A stretch of 64,000 nt of DNA from positions 74,179 through 138,178 of the forward strand of contig CAJTFL010000008.1 in assembly GCA_910575565.1 (NCBI GenBank). The letters are read 5' to 3'. A program made the translations under genes and the position numbers. The stretch is from Lachnospiraceae bacterium. Lineage in GTDB: Bacteria; Bacillota; Clostridia; Lachnospirales; Lachnospiraceae. Positions within the stretch are counted from its first letter, which is position 1. Each line of letters begins with the position of its first letter. This document shows, piece by piece, positions 44,405-53,554 of this stretch. The notes beneath the pieces were generated by a model, which saw only the letters and a list, made by a program, of their open reading frames with translations, did no database searches and had not been told where the DNA came from.

Positions 44405-45988
44405 ATGAATAATTTGCAAGTTTTGGATGTTACACTGCGCGACGGTGGTTGTGTTAATGATTTCAATTTTGGACAGGCATATATAGAGAAGATTATTGCA
44501 GCACAAGAAGCATCTGGCGTAGATATTATTGAGTTAGGTTATATTGATGAAAATAGTGATTCTGAAATTGAACGAACCAAATTTAAAAATGAGCAGATTA
44601 TCTCAAAATATTATTTAAAAAGTAAAAAATCGGGAATTACTTATGTTGCTATGATGGATTACGGTAAATTTAATGTAGATAATTTACAAGTTAAAGGTGA
44701 AAATGGAATTGATGGAATTCGTATGGCTTTTCACAAGAAGAATTGTTTTGATATTATCGAACTTGGCAAGAAAATTATGGAGAAGGGATATAAATTCTAT
44801 ATCCAGCCCATGATTACTCTGCGTTACAGTGATGCTGAATTACTGGAGTTGATTGATCTAGTTAATAGAGAATTACCAGGTGCATCTGGTTTTTATATTG
44901 TAGATAGTTTTGGTGAGATGCGTCCAAATGATATGAGTCGAGTTTTAAACTTAGTTGACCATAACCTTATTCCTTCCATGACGTTAGGCTTTCATTCTCA
45001 TAATAATCTTCAGATGTCCTATTCAAATGCGATTGCCATGCTACAGTTCCCAACTAACCGTGATCTTATGCTAGATTGTTCTATCATGGGTATGGGTAAA
45101 GGTGCTGGAAATCTTAATACGGAGTTACTGCTGGAACATTTGAACCTATATTATGGAAAGAATTATCAGATTTCGCCATTACTTGAGGTTATTGATAAAG
45201 TTATTAACCAGCTTCATACAGAGTTTTATTGGGGATATGCACCAGAATATTACTTGTCAGCAGCTAATCAATGTACACCGAGTTATGCAAGTCATTTCTA
45301 TAATAAACATATGCTCCCGATCGATCAACTTGGAGAACTTCTTGGCATGATTGCTGAAGAAAAAAAGATTTCTTTTGATAAGAATTATGCTGAGGAAATA
45401 TACCGTCAATATAATGAATCCAAGGCAGTAGATGATAGTTCTGTTGTAGAAGATTTGAGGGTTGAATTTGCAGGTAAAAAGGTTCTTTTGGTAGCGCCTG
45501 GCAAGAGTATTTCCGATGCCATGGACAAGCTGATGGAATTGGTTAAACAAGAGGATGTAGTTGCGATTGGTTTGAATACTGTTCTTGATATTAATGAATA
45601 TCTTCTTACTACTCGTCAAGATATTTATGATTCAGCAGTGGCTGCAGGAAAAAATATTATTGTCCCTTCTAGTGTATCAAAAGGAGGACGTGGCAATGTT
45701 AAAGTTTTAAATTATAGTAAATGGATTGAAATAGATGAGAGAACACATGATTCTTCTGCTGTTATTGCTATGAACTTATTGAAAGCGTGTGGAGTTAAGG
45801 AGATAAGATTAGCGGGTTTTGATGGATTTTCTGTTAACATTAACGATAATTATTATGATCCGAATATGCGCTATCCGGTAAGTATTGAACAGGCTAACAG
45901 GAGAAATAAATATTATAAGGAGTTTATTGGCAGAATCAGAAAGAGTGGTGTAGTTGTTGAATTTATCACTCCTTCTAAATATGAGTGA
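44405..45988 (+). CDS. DRE-TIM aldolase fused to a DUF115-like domain
   Basis: 527 aa from the ATG at 44405 (GAGG upstream; an earlier in-frame ATG at 44375 lacks one). Residues 1-330 form an HMGL/4-hydroxy-2-oxovalerate-aldolase-type barrel with LDVTLRDGGCVNDFNFG (catalytic Arg-Asp), FYIVDSFGEMRP and the metal-binding GFHSHNNLQMSY. Residues 350-527 form a separate domain (VLLVAPGKSISDAMDKLMEL, IRLAGFDGFSVN) resembling DUF115/MptE-like folds. Likely reaction: pyruvate-type aldol addition making a 2-keto-4-hydroxy acid precursor that the flanking enzymes dephosphorylate and activate with CMP. Confidence 0.78.
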   Translation: MNNLQVLDVTLRDGGCVNDFNFGQAYIEKIIAAQEASGVDIIELGYIDENSDSEIERTKFKNEQIISKYYLKSKKSGITYVAMMDYGKFNVDNLQVKGENGIDGIRMAFHKKNCFDIIELGKKIMEKGYKFYIQPMITLRYSDAELLELIDLVNRELPGASGFYIVDSFGEMRPNDMSRVLNLVDHNLIPSMTLGFHSHNNLQMSYSNAIAMLQFPTNRDLMLDCSIMGMGKGAGNLNTELLLEHLNLYYGKNYQISPLLEVIDKVINQLHTEFYWGYAPEYYLSAANQCTPSYASHFYNKHMLPIDQLGELLGMIAEEKKISFDKNYAEEIYRQYNESKAVDDSSVVEDLRVEFAGKKVLLVAPGKSISDAMDKLMELVKQEDVVAIGLNTVLDINEYLLTTRQDIYDSAVAAGKNIIVPSSVSKGGRGNVKVLNYSKWIEIDERTHDSSAVIAMNLLKACGVKEIRLAGFDGFSVNINDNYYDPNMRYPVSIEQANRRNKYYKEFIGRIRKSGVVVEFITPSKYE

Positions 45989-46479
45989 TAAACATGATGA
46001 AGACAAGTATTAAATATTTTGTTATGGATGTAGATGGGACTTTGACAGATGGAAAAATTTATATGGGTAATAACGGAGAAGCCATGAAAGCTTTTAATGT
46101 TAAAGACGGCTGTGGTATTCATGATATTATTATTCCGGCAGGCATTGTTCCAGTTATAATTACCGGACGAAAATCGAAAATTCTTTTTAATAGATGTAAG
46201 GAACTTAAAATTACTGAAATTCATCAAGATGTTTCTAATAAAATAGAAGAACTTAAAACGATTACGGATGATTTTTCTGTGATAGCTTATATTGGGGATG
46301 ATATTAATGATCTATCCTGTATGATATCTATTAAAGAAGCAGGAGGTTTTGTTGGCTGTCCAAGAGATGCTGTTAAAAAGGTTGTGGAGATTGCTGACTA
46401 TGTAGCAGATCATGATGGTGGAAATGGGGCAGTAAGAGATTTTATAGAGTGGTTGGTGGTTAAAGGAATGTGGAAATAG
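45985..46479 (+). CDS. KdsC-like HAD phosphatase
   Basis: 164 aa with a GTG start overlapping the aldolase stop; ATG at 45994 or 45997 are alternatives and no strong ribosome site decides. Motif I is VMDVDGTLTDGKIYM (nucleophile Asp), motif II is IITGR and motif IV is YIGDDINDLSCM, with the KdsC-type stretch KAFNVKDGCGI. C0-cap tetrameric phosphatases of this type remove phosphate from KDO-8-P or similar keto-sugar acids. It fits the CMP-sugar route of this locus. Confidence 0.85.
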   Translation: MINMMKTSIKYFVMDVDGTLTDGKIYMGNNGEAMKAFNVKDGCGIHDIIIPAGIVPVIITGRKSKILFNRCKELKITEIHQDVSNKIEELKTITDDFSVIAYIGDDINDLSCMISIKEAGGFVGCPRDAVKKVVEIADYVADHDGGNGAVRDFIEWLVVKGMWK

Positions 46480-46585
46480 GGCGATAAAAAGTAATTTGCC
46501 TTTGGTTACAATCAATAGATAAGAAATTTTTTTATCTTCGTAAGCTGCTAAAAGAATGTTTGTTTATGCAAAGGGGAAGAAAAAT

Positions 46586-46744
46586 ATGGAGATTCATAAA
46601 ATGATATTGAGTAATCTTAAAACTCATGGATTAAGGGATACCGATAAAAATTATATGTGCGAGAATAAACTTTTTAAAGGGAATATTATATTTTTGATTT
46701 TAAATAAAGTTATATACGGAAAGTATTGCTATGAAAGTAGGTGA
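46586..46744 (+). CDS. Small hypothetical protein or gene remnant
   Basis: 52 aa from the ATG at 46586 after AAAGGGGAAG. The sequence (MEIHKMILSNLKTHGLRD...) matches nothing I recognise. It has one hydrophobic stretch (GNIIFLILNKVIYG). It may be a small protein or the head of a lost gene between the phosphatase and the next transferase. Confidence 0.3.
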   Translation: MEIHKMILSNLKTHGLRDTDKNYMCENKLFKGNIIFLILNKVIYGKYCYESR

Positions 46745-46750
46745 AAGAGA

Positions 46751-47869
46751 TTGAGTTCTTCAGTAATGCTGACGCACAAAATTTATCCATTAAACTCTGG
46801 GGATGCTTTATATAATTGGGGCATCTATAATGAATTAAAAAAAATATCGAGTATTAAAATTTTTTCTTTAACAACTACAGAAATAGAAATAAAGACACAA
46901 GGTATTATTTTTTATAAAATTACTAAGGGATATAATTCAATTAGTAATCAAATGGTTGAAGACGTTTGTGAATATATAGATAAATATAACGTTGATATTA
47001 TATTAGTTAGTCATATTTTGATGTATAAGTATTTTTGCCGTCTTAAGAAAAAATATCCTACAAAGAAAATTATGTATATTTCGCATAATGTAGAATACTT
47101 AAATGATATTGAGCAATATGAAAATAAGCTTAAAATGAAAAGGGGAATAGAAAAAATAGTTTACAATATTTATATAAAAGGAAAACTTTTTGAATCCCGA
47201 AAAAGAGAGAAAAGCGTACTTGAAAAAACATCAGGATATTTTTCAACTTCGAAAACAGATATTCAATTACATCAGCAAATATATCATGTAAATACAAGAA
47301 GTTATTTTTTAAAACCAGTGATTTCATTCCCATGCAACAAGGAAGAGATAGATTTAGAAAATTATAATAAAAAGATATTAGTTGTTGGTTCAATGTCATG
47401 GTATCCGAATGTAAATGGGATTGTTTGGTTTGTTGAAAAGGTTATGACACAGCTGATGGAAGAAAACTATAAATTATTTATTGTGGGTAATAATCCATCA
47501 GATTCAATTTTGGCCTTATCGAAGCAATGGCCTGAAAATATTATTGTAACGGGTAAAGTTCCTGCAGTTGATCCGTATTTTGAAATGTGTGACATAAGTA
47601 TAGTGCCACTTTTTGAAGGTACTGGTACTAAGATCAAGGTGTTGGAATCTATAGGAAGAGGAATACCGACAATAGCAACGGGATTTGCGGCAAAAGATTA
47701 TGGTTTGGTTGATGAAATATCCATAGCGGATACGGCACAGGAGTTTATTGATACAATACACTATTTGGAAAATAATAAAAGTTATAGAATAAAGCAATAT
47801 AGAAAAATGAAAGCATATTATGCGAAATATAATCAATTGGATAAGGAAATATATGAAATATTCAAATAG
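46751..47869 (+). CDS. Glycosyltransferase family 4
   Basis: 372 aa with a TTG start (GGTGAAAGAGA upstream). GT-B fold: the N-terminal part includes IMYISHNVEYLNDIEQYENK and the C-terminal domain has VVGSMSWYPNVNGIVWFVEK, VTGKVPAVDPYFEMCDI and the donor-binding VPLFEGTGTKIKVLESIGRG with the usual Glu. This is the PslH/WcaI-like group with the SMSWYPN signature. Confidence 0.87.
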   Translation: MSSSVMLTHKIYPLNSGDALYNWGIYNELKKISSIKIFSLTTTEIEIKTQGIIFYKITKGYNSISNQMVEDVCEYIDKYNVDIILVSHILMYKYFCRLKKKYPTKKIMYISHNVEYLNDIEQYENKLKMKRGIEKIVYNIYIKGKLFESRKREKSVLEKTSGYFSTSKTDIQLHQQIYHVNTRSYFLKPVISFPCNKEEIDLENYNKKILVVGSMSWYPNVNGIVWFVEKVMTQLMEENYKLFIVGNNPSDSILALSKQWPENIIVTGKVPAVDPYFEMCDISIVPLFEGTGTKIKVLESIGRGIPTIATGFAAKDYGLVDEISIADTAQEFIDTIHYLENNKSYRIKQYRKMKAYYAKYNQLDKEIYEIFK

Positions 47870-47985
47870 GCCTTTTTGATTTTAATAAAGCTTTTGATTT
47901 ATCTAAAAGGTATATTATGCGAAATTAAAGTTAATTGAAAAATTTAATAAATATAAATATTTTAAATAACATGGGGATGTAGGTG

Positions 47986-49521
47986 ATGCAAGATAGTAGA
48001 ACTAAAAATTCAATACGTAATATAGTATGGGGAATGGTAAATAGAATTATAGGAATTGTTATGCCATTTTTGATGCGCACGCTTCTTATTTACTTTTTAG
48101 GAATTGAATACATTGGATTGAATAGTTTATTTTCTTCTGTTTTAGGGATTTTAAATCTTGCTGAATTAGGGATAGGAAGTGCATTAACGTTTAGTATGTA
48201 TGCACCAGCAGCAAATGAAGATAAAAAAACTGTATCAGCTTTATTGAATTTTTACAGACAATGTTATAAGACTATCGGCATTATTATTCTTATAATTGGA
48301 TTGTTGCTTATGCTATTTTTAAATTATTTTATACATGGAGAGTATCCAACGGATATTAATATATATTTACTATATTGCATTTATCTTTTTAATACAATAA
48401 TTAGTTACTTTGTGTTTGCTTATAAAGGCGCTATTTTGACTGTATATCAAAGAAACGATATTAAAAGTAATATTGCGACTTTTTGGCAAATTTTTCAATA
48501 TGTTGTACAAATTATACTACTATTAGTATTTAAGAACTATTATATATATATCATAGTTTCTCCGTTTATAACAATTGGTTCTAATTTGATGACAGCCTAT
48601 TTTGTAGATATGTTGTATCCACAGATAAAATGTATAGGGGAAATAGATAGTGAAGCGAAGATAAAACTTGTTAAAAAAATAAAAGGAATGTTTTTGCAAA
48701 AAATAGGAAATGTGGTGCTTGTATCTGCAGATAATATTGTAATTTCTGCGTTTTTGGGATTATCTTCTTTAGCATTATATAACAATTATTACATGATTGT
48801 TACATCGCTTTTTGGAATTTTAGTAGTGATTATGAATTCAATTATACCAAGCATAGGAAATGCAATTAATATAAAGACATTAAATCAGAATTATGATGAT
48901 TTTAGCAAGTTTAATTTTATTTATGTTTGGATTGTGTCGTGGTTCTCGGTCTGTTTGCTATGTTTATATCAACCTTTTATGTTATTGTGGATGAATAGTA
49001 AATCATTGATGCTTCCAAATAAAATTGTATTTCTTTTTGTCTGCTATTTTTTTGTTTATAAATGGATGGATATGAATTATGTGTATCAGGAAGCAGCAGG
49101 ATTGTGGTGGGAAAATCGATACGTACCTATTATAGCATCAATTGTTAATTTAACATTAAATATATATTTGGTTCGGATAAATGGATTGTCTGGTGTGCTA
49201 ATTTCGTCAATTATAAGTATTCTATTAGTATATGATATAGGATATATAAGAATAATTTTTAATGTATTATTAAAAAAAGATCCTAAGAAATATATAATTC
49301 GTCAGTTTTATTATGCTATAGTGTCAATTTTAGTAATGTGTTTTACATATAAGATATGTCTTTTTATTAATATTAATAGTTTTCAAGAAATTATCATTAA
49401 GGGGATAATTTGTGTTTTTATACCTAATTTGATTTTTGTAGTATTTTATCATAAATTGCCTGAATTTAAAAAAGTAATTTGTTTATTAAGGCAAATTATA
49501 AATGAAAGCACTCATAAATAG
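47986..49521 (+). CDS. Wzx-like polysaccharide flippase
   Basis: 511 aa (ATG at 47986; GTG at 47983 possible). Twelve or so membrane helices, beginning NSIRNIVWGMVNRIIGIVMP and containing YIGLNSLFSSVLGILNLAELG, the pattern of MATE/MOP-superfamily Wzx exporters. It should flip the lipid-linked repeat unit across the membrane, before polymerisation by the Wzy-like protein. It is the last gene of locus A; no intrinsic terminator is obvious after it. Confidence 0.88.
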   Translation: MQDSRTKNSIRNIVWGMVNRIIGIVMPFLMRTLLIYFLGIEYIGLNSLFSSVLGILNLAELGIGSALTFSMYAPAANEDKKTVSALLNFYRQCYKTIGIIILIIGLLLMLFLNYFIHGEYPTDINIYLLYCIYLFNTIISYFVFAYKGAILTVYQRNDIKSNIATFWQIFQYVVQIILLLVFKNYYIYIIVSPFITIGSNLMTAYFVDMLYPQIKCIGEIDSEAKIKLVKKIKGMFLQKIGNVVLVSADNIVISAFLGLSSLALYNNYYMIVTSLFGILVVIMNSIIPSIGNAINIKTLNQNYDDFSKFNFIYVWIVSWFSVCLLCLYQPFMLLWMNSKSLMLPNKIVFLFVCYFFVYKWMDMNYVYQEAAGLWWENRYVPIIASIVNLTLNIYLVRINGLSGVLISSIISILLVYDIGYIRIIFNVLLKKDPKKYIIRQFYYAIVSILVMCFTYKICLFININSFQEIIIKGIICVFIPNLIFVVFYHKLPEFKKVICLLRQIINESTHK

Positions 49522-49551
49522 ATTTTACATTTTATGAAAATGCTAAATAAG

Positions 49552-49864
49552 CTAACCATAATTCTTTGGAAGTAAATCTGCCTTGCAGAAGAACGAATAC
49601 CCTGCAGAGTTTGTTAGATAAAATCGAGTCAGTACACTAGGCGAATAACGAACAGTTACAACAATAACTTGTTTTTGGGCTTCGTCTATCCGATAAATAA
49701 CCATATAGCTCTCCACCAGCAGTTGCCGATACCCTCGATTGGCATACGCGCCTATTTTTCTTTCTGGACAACGGTATGGTAAATATTCCAAAGAATAGAT
49801 TTGTTCCTCTATCCGTTTGGCTAGAGAAAGCGAGGTTCATTAGTTTAATGTAGTACTTATCCAA
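49552..49864 (-). pseudogene. RelE/ParE-type toxin, broken
   Basis: The N-terminus MDKYYIKLMN (from 49864) is in one frame. A second frame carries LAKRIEEQIYSLEYLPYRCP and RQLLVESYMVIYRIDEAQK, the C-terminal two thirds of a RelE/ParE toxin. About 30 residues and the frame have been lost near 49825. It pairs with the antitoxin remnant upstream. Confidence 0.72.
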
Positions 49865-49910
49865 AATGTTTCCTCCTCAATGTTGTAAATGCTTACCGTG
49901 CATCAAAGAG

Positions 49911-50058
49911 TTAGCTATTCTGTTCAAATTCTGCTTCAGCTTCCGCGAACGCAGCATCAGTTTTATTGGATTCAAGCATTATTTCGAAAGTTTCGATGCC
50001 CATAATGACTAAATTGCCATAACTATTTTTGGTAATGAATATCGGCTTGTATCGTGTA
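49911..50058 (-). pseudogene. Phd/YefM-type antitoxin remnant
   Basis: The minus-strand frame reads KPIFITKNSYGNLVIMGIET and FEIMLESNKTDAAFAEAEAE, the core of a Phd/YefM antitoxin. The N-terminal DNA-binding part is missing, and an early TAA (49913-49911) precedes a still readable tail (LFDAR). It lies directly upstream of the broken toxin, so the whole locus is dead. Confidence 0.65.
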
Positions 50059-50163
50059 TGGCAAATTAAAGGTGTACAGTAAATTGCATAGTCAAATAAC
50101 TACTTGATCACGTGTTTTCGTAAGTATATAATAAAGTAATCATAGGAGAAATTGGTGGTGGAT

Positions 50164-50424
50164 ATGGAAATTAGGTATGATAAAGCAGCGGTAAAGTATT
50201 TGCAAGGGTTTCCGCAGATATTAAGGGAATTCCATAAGGGATGCAATCATGGGGCTGACACAGAAACCACCTAAAGGCGATATAAGGCCTATGCAGGGTT
50301 ATAAAGATGGCAGATACCGCTTGAGAGTTGGAAAGTACCGTGTGATTTATGGTATGCACAAGATGGTAAAGTGGAGATACTGATTGTTATGGAGATTGGG
50401 AGCCGTGGAGATATTTACAAATAG
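50164..50424 (+). pseudogene. RelE-type toxin with two frameshifts
   Basis: Frame 1 reads MEIRYDKAAVKYLQ. After a shift near 50235, frame 2 reads LTQKPPKGDIRPMQGYKDGR and YRLRVGKYRVIYGM. After a second shift near 50360, frame 3 reads KVEILIVMEIGSRGDIYK. Together they give a complete RelE-like toxin of about 86 residues. The neighbouring antitoxin frame downstream is intact. Confidence 0.75.
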
Positions 50425-50440
50425 AATGGAGGTTGAGTGC

Positions 50441-50650
50441 ATGACACAGGCGATTCAGGAATCGGTTAAAATGCTGGAAATGCTTCCAGAGAGTGAACAG
50501 GAATTTGCAAGCCAGTTTATCAAACGGCTGGTGCTTGCCTGGGATCCTGATTTTACAAAACTGACGCCGGAAGAGCGGAAGCAGCTGGAAGCGGCGGAAC
50601 AGAGGGTAGACAGCGGGGAATATGTAAAAGATAGTGATATTAATTGGTAG
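50441..50650 (+). CDS. Probable antitoxin or small partner of the broken RelE toxin
   Basis: 69 aa from the ATG at 50441 (GGAGG eight bases upstream). Acidic, helical: MTQAIQESVKMLEMLPESEQ, later TPEERKQLEAAEQRVDSGEY. Size and place, 16 bases after the toxin remnant, fit the toxin-first RelE arrangement seen in Clostridia. The frame is intact although the toxin is not. Confidence 0.6.
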   Translation: MTQAIQESVKMLEMLPESEQEFASQFIKRLVLAWDPDFTKLTPEERKQLEAAEQRVDSGEYVKDSDINW

Positions 50651-50696
50651 AAAAAAGGCGATTGCTGGCTGAAAAAGGCGGTAATCGCCGAAAGGG

Positions 50697-50900
50697 CGGG
50701 GGTTGCCGCCTTACCTCTTCGTATCGTAGCTATTTCTCTCAAGTTCTTTTTGAATAAGCTGCCCTCTCCTCCCACTCATCAACCGTCAAGTACTTCCTGG
50801 AAAGCACCCAGCTTTCCCCATTAATTTCATCGGCAATATACATTTCCCCCGAAGTCTGCGCATCATCATTCCATTCGATATTGGTAATAATAAATCCGTA
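50697..50900 (-). pseudogene. 3' fragment of a second AbiGii-like gene
   Basis: Strong similarity to 52303-52490: both contain AAGTACTTCCTGGAAAGC or its one-base variant, AGCTTTCCCCATTAA and GATATTGGTAATAATAAA, with the downstream flank also matching. It covers only the last about 45 codons plus downstream DNA, so it is a truncated duplicate. Confidence 0.75.
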
Positions 50901-51143
50901 TAGTATTGCCTATTGGGGGGTGTATGAGAATGGTGGTTTGAGTAGGCAAATAGAAGCAGAAAGAGAAGCAATAAAACCGATGTTGGAATATGAAAATATT
51001 AAACTCTAATCAAAAATAAATTTCCCAGCGACCAATCCTTAGAGAAAATGCTGTGGTCAGCCAGAAAAGACATTGCAAAAAATGACCGCAGGGATACCGA
51101 GCCTGAGCCCAGGCTCGGCAATACAAATTAACCCTAAATTTTC
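50901..51143. other. Junk interval with a perfect GC-rich stem
   Basis: A short plus-strand tail (YWGVYENGGLSRQIEAEREA..., ending at about 51008) belongs to a lost gene. CCGAGCCT (51097-51104) pairs with AGGCTCGG (51111-51118), a compact hairpin just after the end of the converging gene at 51144. Nothing else is recognised. Confidence 0.35.
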
Positions 51144-51647
51144 TTAAAATACGGCATCTTTTTTCTTCAAATAATCATAATAATATGGTTCTAACATTAA
51201 TATCATCGATTCTTTTGTAATGTCCCTAAATCGGAATGAATACAAAAGTTCTCTGATATGCAATCGGTTTATTCCGTCACTTTCTGAAAATCCTTCATTA
51301 TATTTCTTTAAAAGAGAAATGTATAAATGGAGCGCGAATTTTTCGTTAATTCTATCAGAACTTTTATTAGCCGGATCAATCCACAAGGGACGTAATTTTA
51401 AAAACCAATAACAGTATAATGCGGTTTCTTTATATTCGGAGGTGATCATTTCGTTATGGAATACTTTAAAGTAGTGTTTCCTTTTGTGAACTCTGACGAT
51501 GATATCTCTCAAAGTATTAATGTTAGTCTTAACCGATTCATACGGATACAGATCGCAGCCTTCGCAAAAATCATGCAGCAATTTATCCAGATTATGTACT
51601 TCATCCAGGAACTCTTGTTCAGTCATCCATTTGTATTTTTCTGACAT
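51144..51647 (-). CDS. Hypothetical protein
   Basis: 167 aa, starting MSEKYKWMTEQEFLDEVHNL. Largely helical, rich in Tyr, Lys and Leu, with no signal peptide or membrane helix. No family recognised. It is the last of a leftward run of small genes downstream of the AbiG-like pair, with AT-rich composition. Its size suits an immunity or accessory protein, but that is a guess. Confidence 0.55.
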   Translation of the reverse strand: MSEKYKWMTEQEFLDEVHNLDKLLHDFCEGCDLYPYESVKTNINTLRDIIVRVHKRKHYFKVFHNEMITSEYKETALYCYWFLKLRPLWIDPANKSSDRINEKFALHLYISLLKKYNEGFSESDGINRLHIRELLYSFRFRDITKESMILMLEPYYYDYLKKKDAVF

Positions 51648-51680
51648 ATAATAACCATGCCTCCAAAAGATTTATTCATC

Positions 51681-51878
51681 CTATTCATCCAATTCGTTGT
51701 AGATCATGTGTAAAAAATCACGGTTTTCCTTTAATAATTTACTGCTTGAGTCAACTAATTGAGATAAGGTTGATGCATTTTCGATTTTGCTGTTTATATC
51801 AATTTGATCTTTGCTGTTACGGAAAATTTCTTTGATTTTTTCTTCATCATAACCAAAATACCTTGTTTTTTTCTCCAT
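51681..51878 (-). CDS. Small hypothetical protein
   Basis: 65 aa from the ATG at 51878, chosen for GGAGGG six bases upstream. Hydrophilic and helical (MEKKTRYFGYDEEKIKEIFR...). No family recognised. It is co-directional with its neighbours at 51144 and 51893. Confidence 0.5.
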   Translation of the reverse strand: MEKKTRYFGYDEEKIKEIFRNSKDQIDINSKIENASTLSQLVDSSSKLLKENRDFLHMIYNELDE

Positions 51879-51892
51879 AATTTCCCTCCGTT

Positions 51893-52240
51893 TTATATGA
51901 CACAGATGTTGTTCTTTTCGCAAAAGCTTTGTATATCGATGTTAAATTTTTGATATAATTTAAAATTCTTTTTGTTCATCTGATTCATAGACGGATTCCA
52001 AACTTTTGTAAAGTATTTATCGGCATCCTGTATAATTAGTATGTTTCGAATGATGCCATCTAAAGATCTCCATTCAGTGTTTTGGAGTTCTTTTTCAAAA
52101 TCAAGAGTCACTAATTGATCTAATTCTTTAACTGTATTTAATCCAAATAATTTTAATTCTTTTAAGATCAAATCCATATCCCGGAATATTTGTGGTGATA
52201 TATTAGGAAATTTCCAAGCCATATAGCGTTCTAATGACAT
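51893..52240 (-). CDS. Hypothetical protein, probably 5'-truncated
   Basis: 115 aa from the ATG at 52240, but there is no ribosome site there. The frame stays open and protein-like for another 18 codons upstream (HNLNGKSTKGCLKYPLNS) before a stop near 52298. This suggests the 3' part of a larger gene cut off by the rearrangement that also placed the AbiGii gene end nearby. No family recognised. Confidence 0.45.
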   Translation of the reverse strand: MSLERYMAWKFPNISPQIFRDMDLILKELKLFGLNTVKELDQLVTLDFEKELQNTEWRSLDGIIRNILIIQDADKYFTKVWNPSMNQMNKKNFKLYQKFNIDIQSFCEKNNICVI

Positions 52241-52325
52241 AGAATTTAAAGGATATTTTAAACAGCCTTTGGTTGATTTCCCGTTTAAATTATGTGTTCC
52301 CCCGCCTTACCTCTCCTTATCGTAT

Positions 52326-53531
52326 TTACTTCTCCCACTTCCCTTTTGACCCTTCTGCCCTCTCCTCCCACTCCCCAACTGTCAAATACTTCCTGGAAAG
52401 CACCCAGCTTTCCCCATTAACTTCATCGGCGATATACATTTCCCCCGAAGTCCTCGATTCATCATCCCATTCGATATTGGTAATAATAAACCCGCTCATT
52501 TCCGTTTCGCTGTATAATTCAAATTCAGCGCCTAACAGTGTGGCAGGGATAGGACCTTCTAAGAATTTCATGGACATTTTTCCTTTTCCGATGATCTCTT
52601 CCATAGATTTAGCGGTTAAGGATAATCCTTCCACATGGAAATGGTCGAAGGGATGGTTCCACTTCAGGCACTTTTTCTCCAGAAAAGTAGTTTCCAGTTC
52701 GGACAGGAAAAACTCATCTTCCTGTGGGAATTCTGCTGCCGGGTTAAAGGTGACGGATAAAATTTTTTCCAGTTTTTCCAGCGAAGTCCATAAATCTAAA
52801 GCGGAGGTTATTTGCGTTTCATCGAATTGCTCATCGGTGATCCGTGAAGCGGTTTCCTTATGCCCATTGATGCTTGCAGTCCCATCATAAAGCCCCTTAA
52901 AAGCATGAAGGGCAGTTACTGCTTCGGAAACGTTAGCAGCCTTGGTGGGAATCACGGAATATTTAATCTTAGATTTCCGGGCATCGGTCTCGTTTAGGAT
53001 AATGGTCATTTTTATGACTGGAAGGTTTACATTAGAAAACATGATTTCATCCATGCTTTCATATGGCTGGCGTTTGATCATTAATGTCAGCGCATCGCCG
53101 TCCTCAGGTTTAATGGTGATAGGGACGGGATCGGGGAATGGCTCCGGGCACATATAGCATTCCGTTACTCTGACGGAATCACTCAAGGGATTTTGCATGG
53201 TTTGCTCAATGGGGATTTGCTTTTCCTCATCCCCTACCCGCACATTTTCCACGGGGATTGGTTTTTGCGTCCGGTAAAAGTATTCCAGCCACCGCTCCCT
53301 GGGGATGTCCTTAAGGATATTCTTTAACTTATCATCTAAAATAAAATTAACTTTTAAGGTAAACTTAGGGTCAAGTGGGGTGGGCCTTGGGCCGACGATA
53401 ATACCTTTGTCCGGATCTTCATAGCAGCAGAAATTGCTTGGCAGATCCCGGTTGATAAGCGCTAAGATTTCCTGTGGGATTTGCGTCCCGGCATCATTGT
53501 CATTAAATACATCATTAAAATCTGCGATCAT
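52326..53531 (-). CDS. AbiGii-like abortive infection protein
   Basis: 401 aa, close to the length of lactococcal AbiGii (about 397). Strong ribosome site (GGAGG) before the ATG. It is soluble, with a C-terminal domain ending in WVLSRKYLTVGEWEERAEGS. Assignment rests mainly on pairing with the AbiGi-like gene, order, direction and length rather than on catalytic motifs. AbiG acts in phage exclusion in Lactococcus, with AbiGii the presumed toxic partner. A second truncated copy lies at 50697. Confidence 0.6.
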   Translation of the reverse strand: MIADFNDVFNDNDAGTQIPQEILALINRDLPSNFCCYEDPDKGIIVGPRPTPLDPKFTLKVNFILDDKLKNILKDIPRERWLEYFYRTQKPIPVENVRVGDEEKQIPIEQTMQNPLSDSVRVTECYMCPEPFPDPVPITIKPEDGDALTLMIKRQPYESMDEIMFSNVNLPVIKMTIILNETDARKSKIKYSVIPTKAANVSEAVTALHAFKGLYDGTASINGHKETASRITDEQFDETQITSALDLWTSLEKLEKILSVTFNPAAEFPQEDEFFLSELETTFLEKKCLKWNHPFDHFHVEGLSLTAKSMEEIIGKGKMSMKFLEGPIPATLLGAEFELYSETEMSGFIITNIEWDDESRTSGEMYIADEVNGESWVLSRKYLTVGEWEERAEGSKGKWEK

Positions 53532-53554
53532 GTTAAATCCTCCGTAACATGGTG

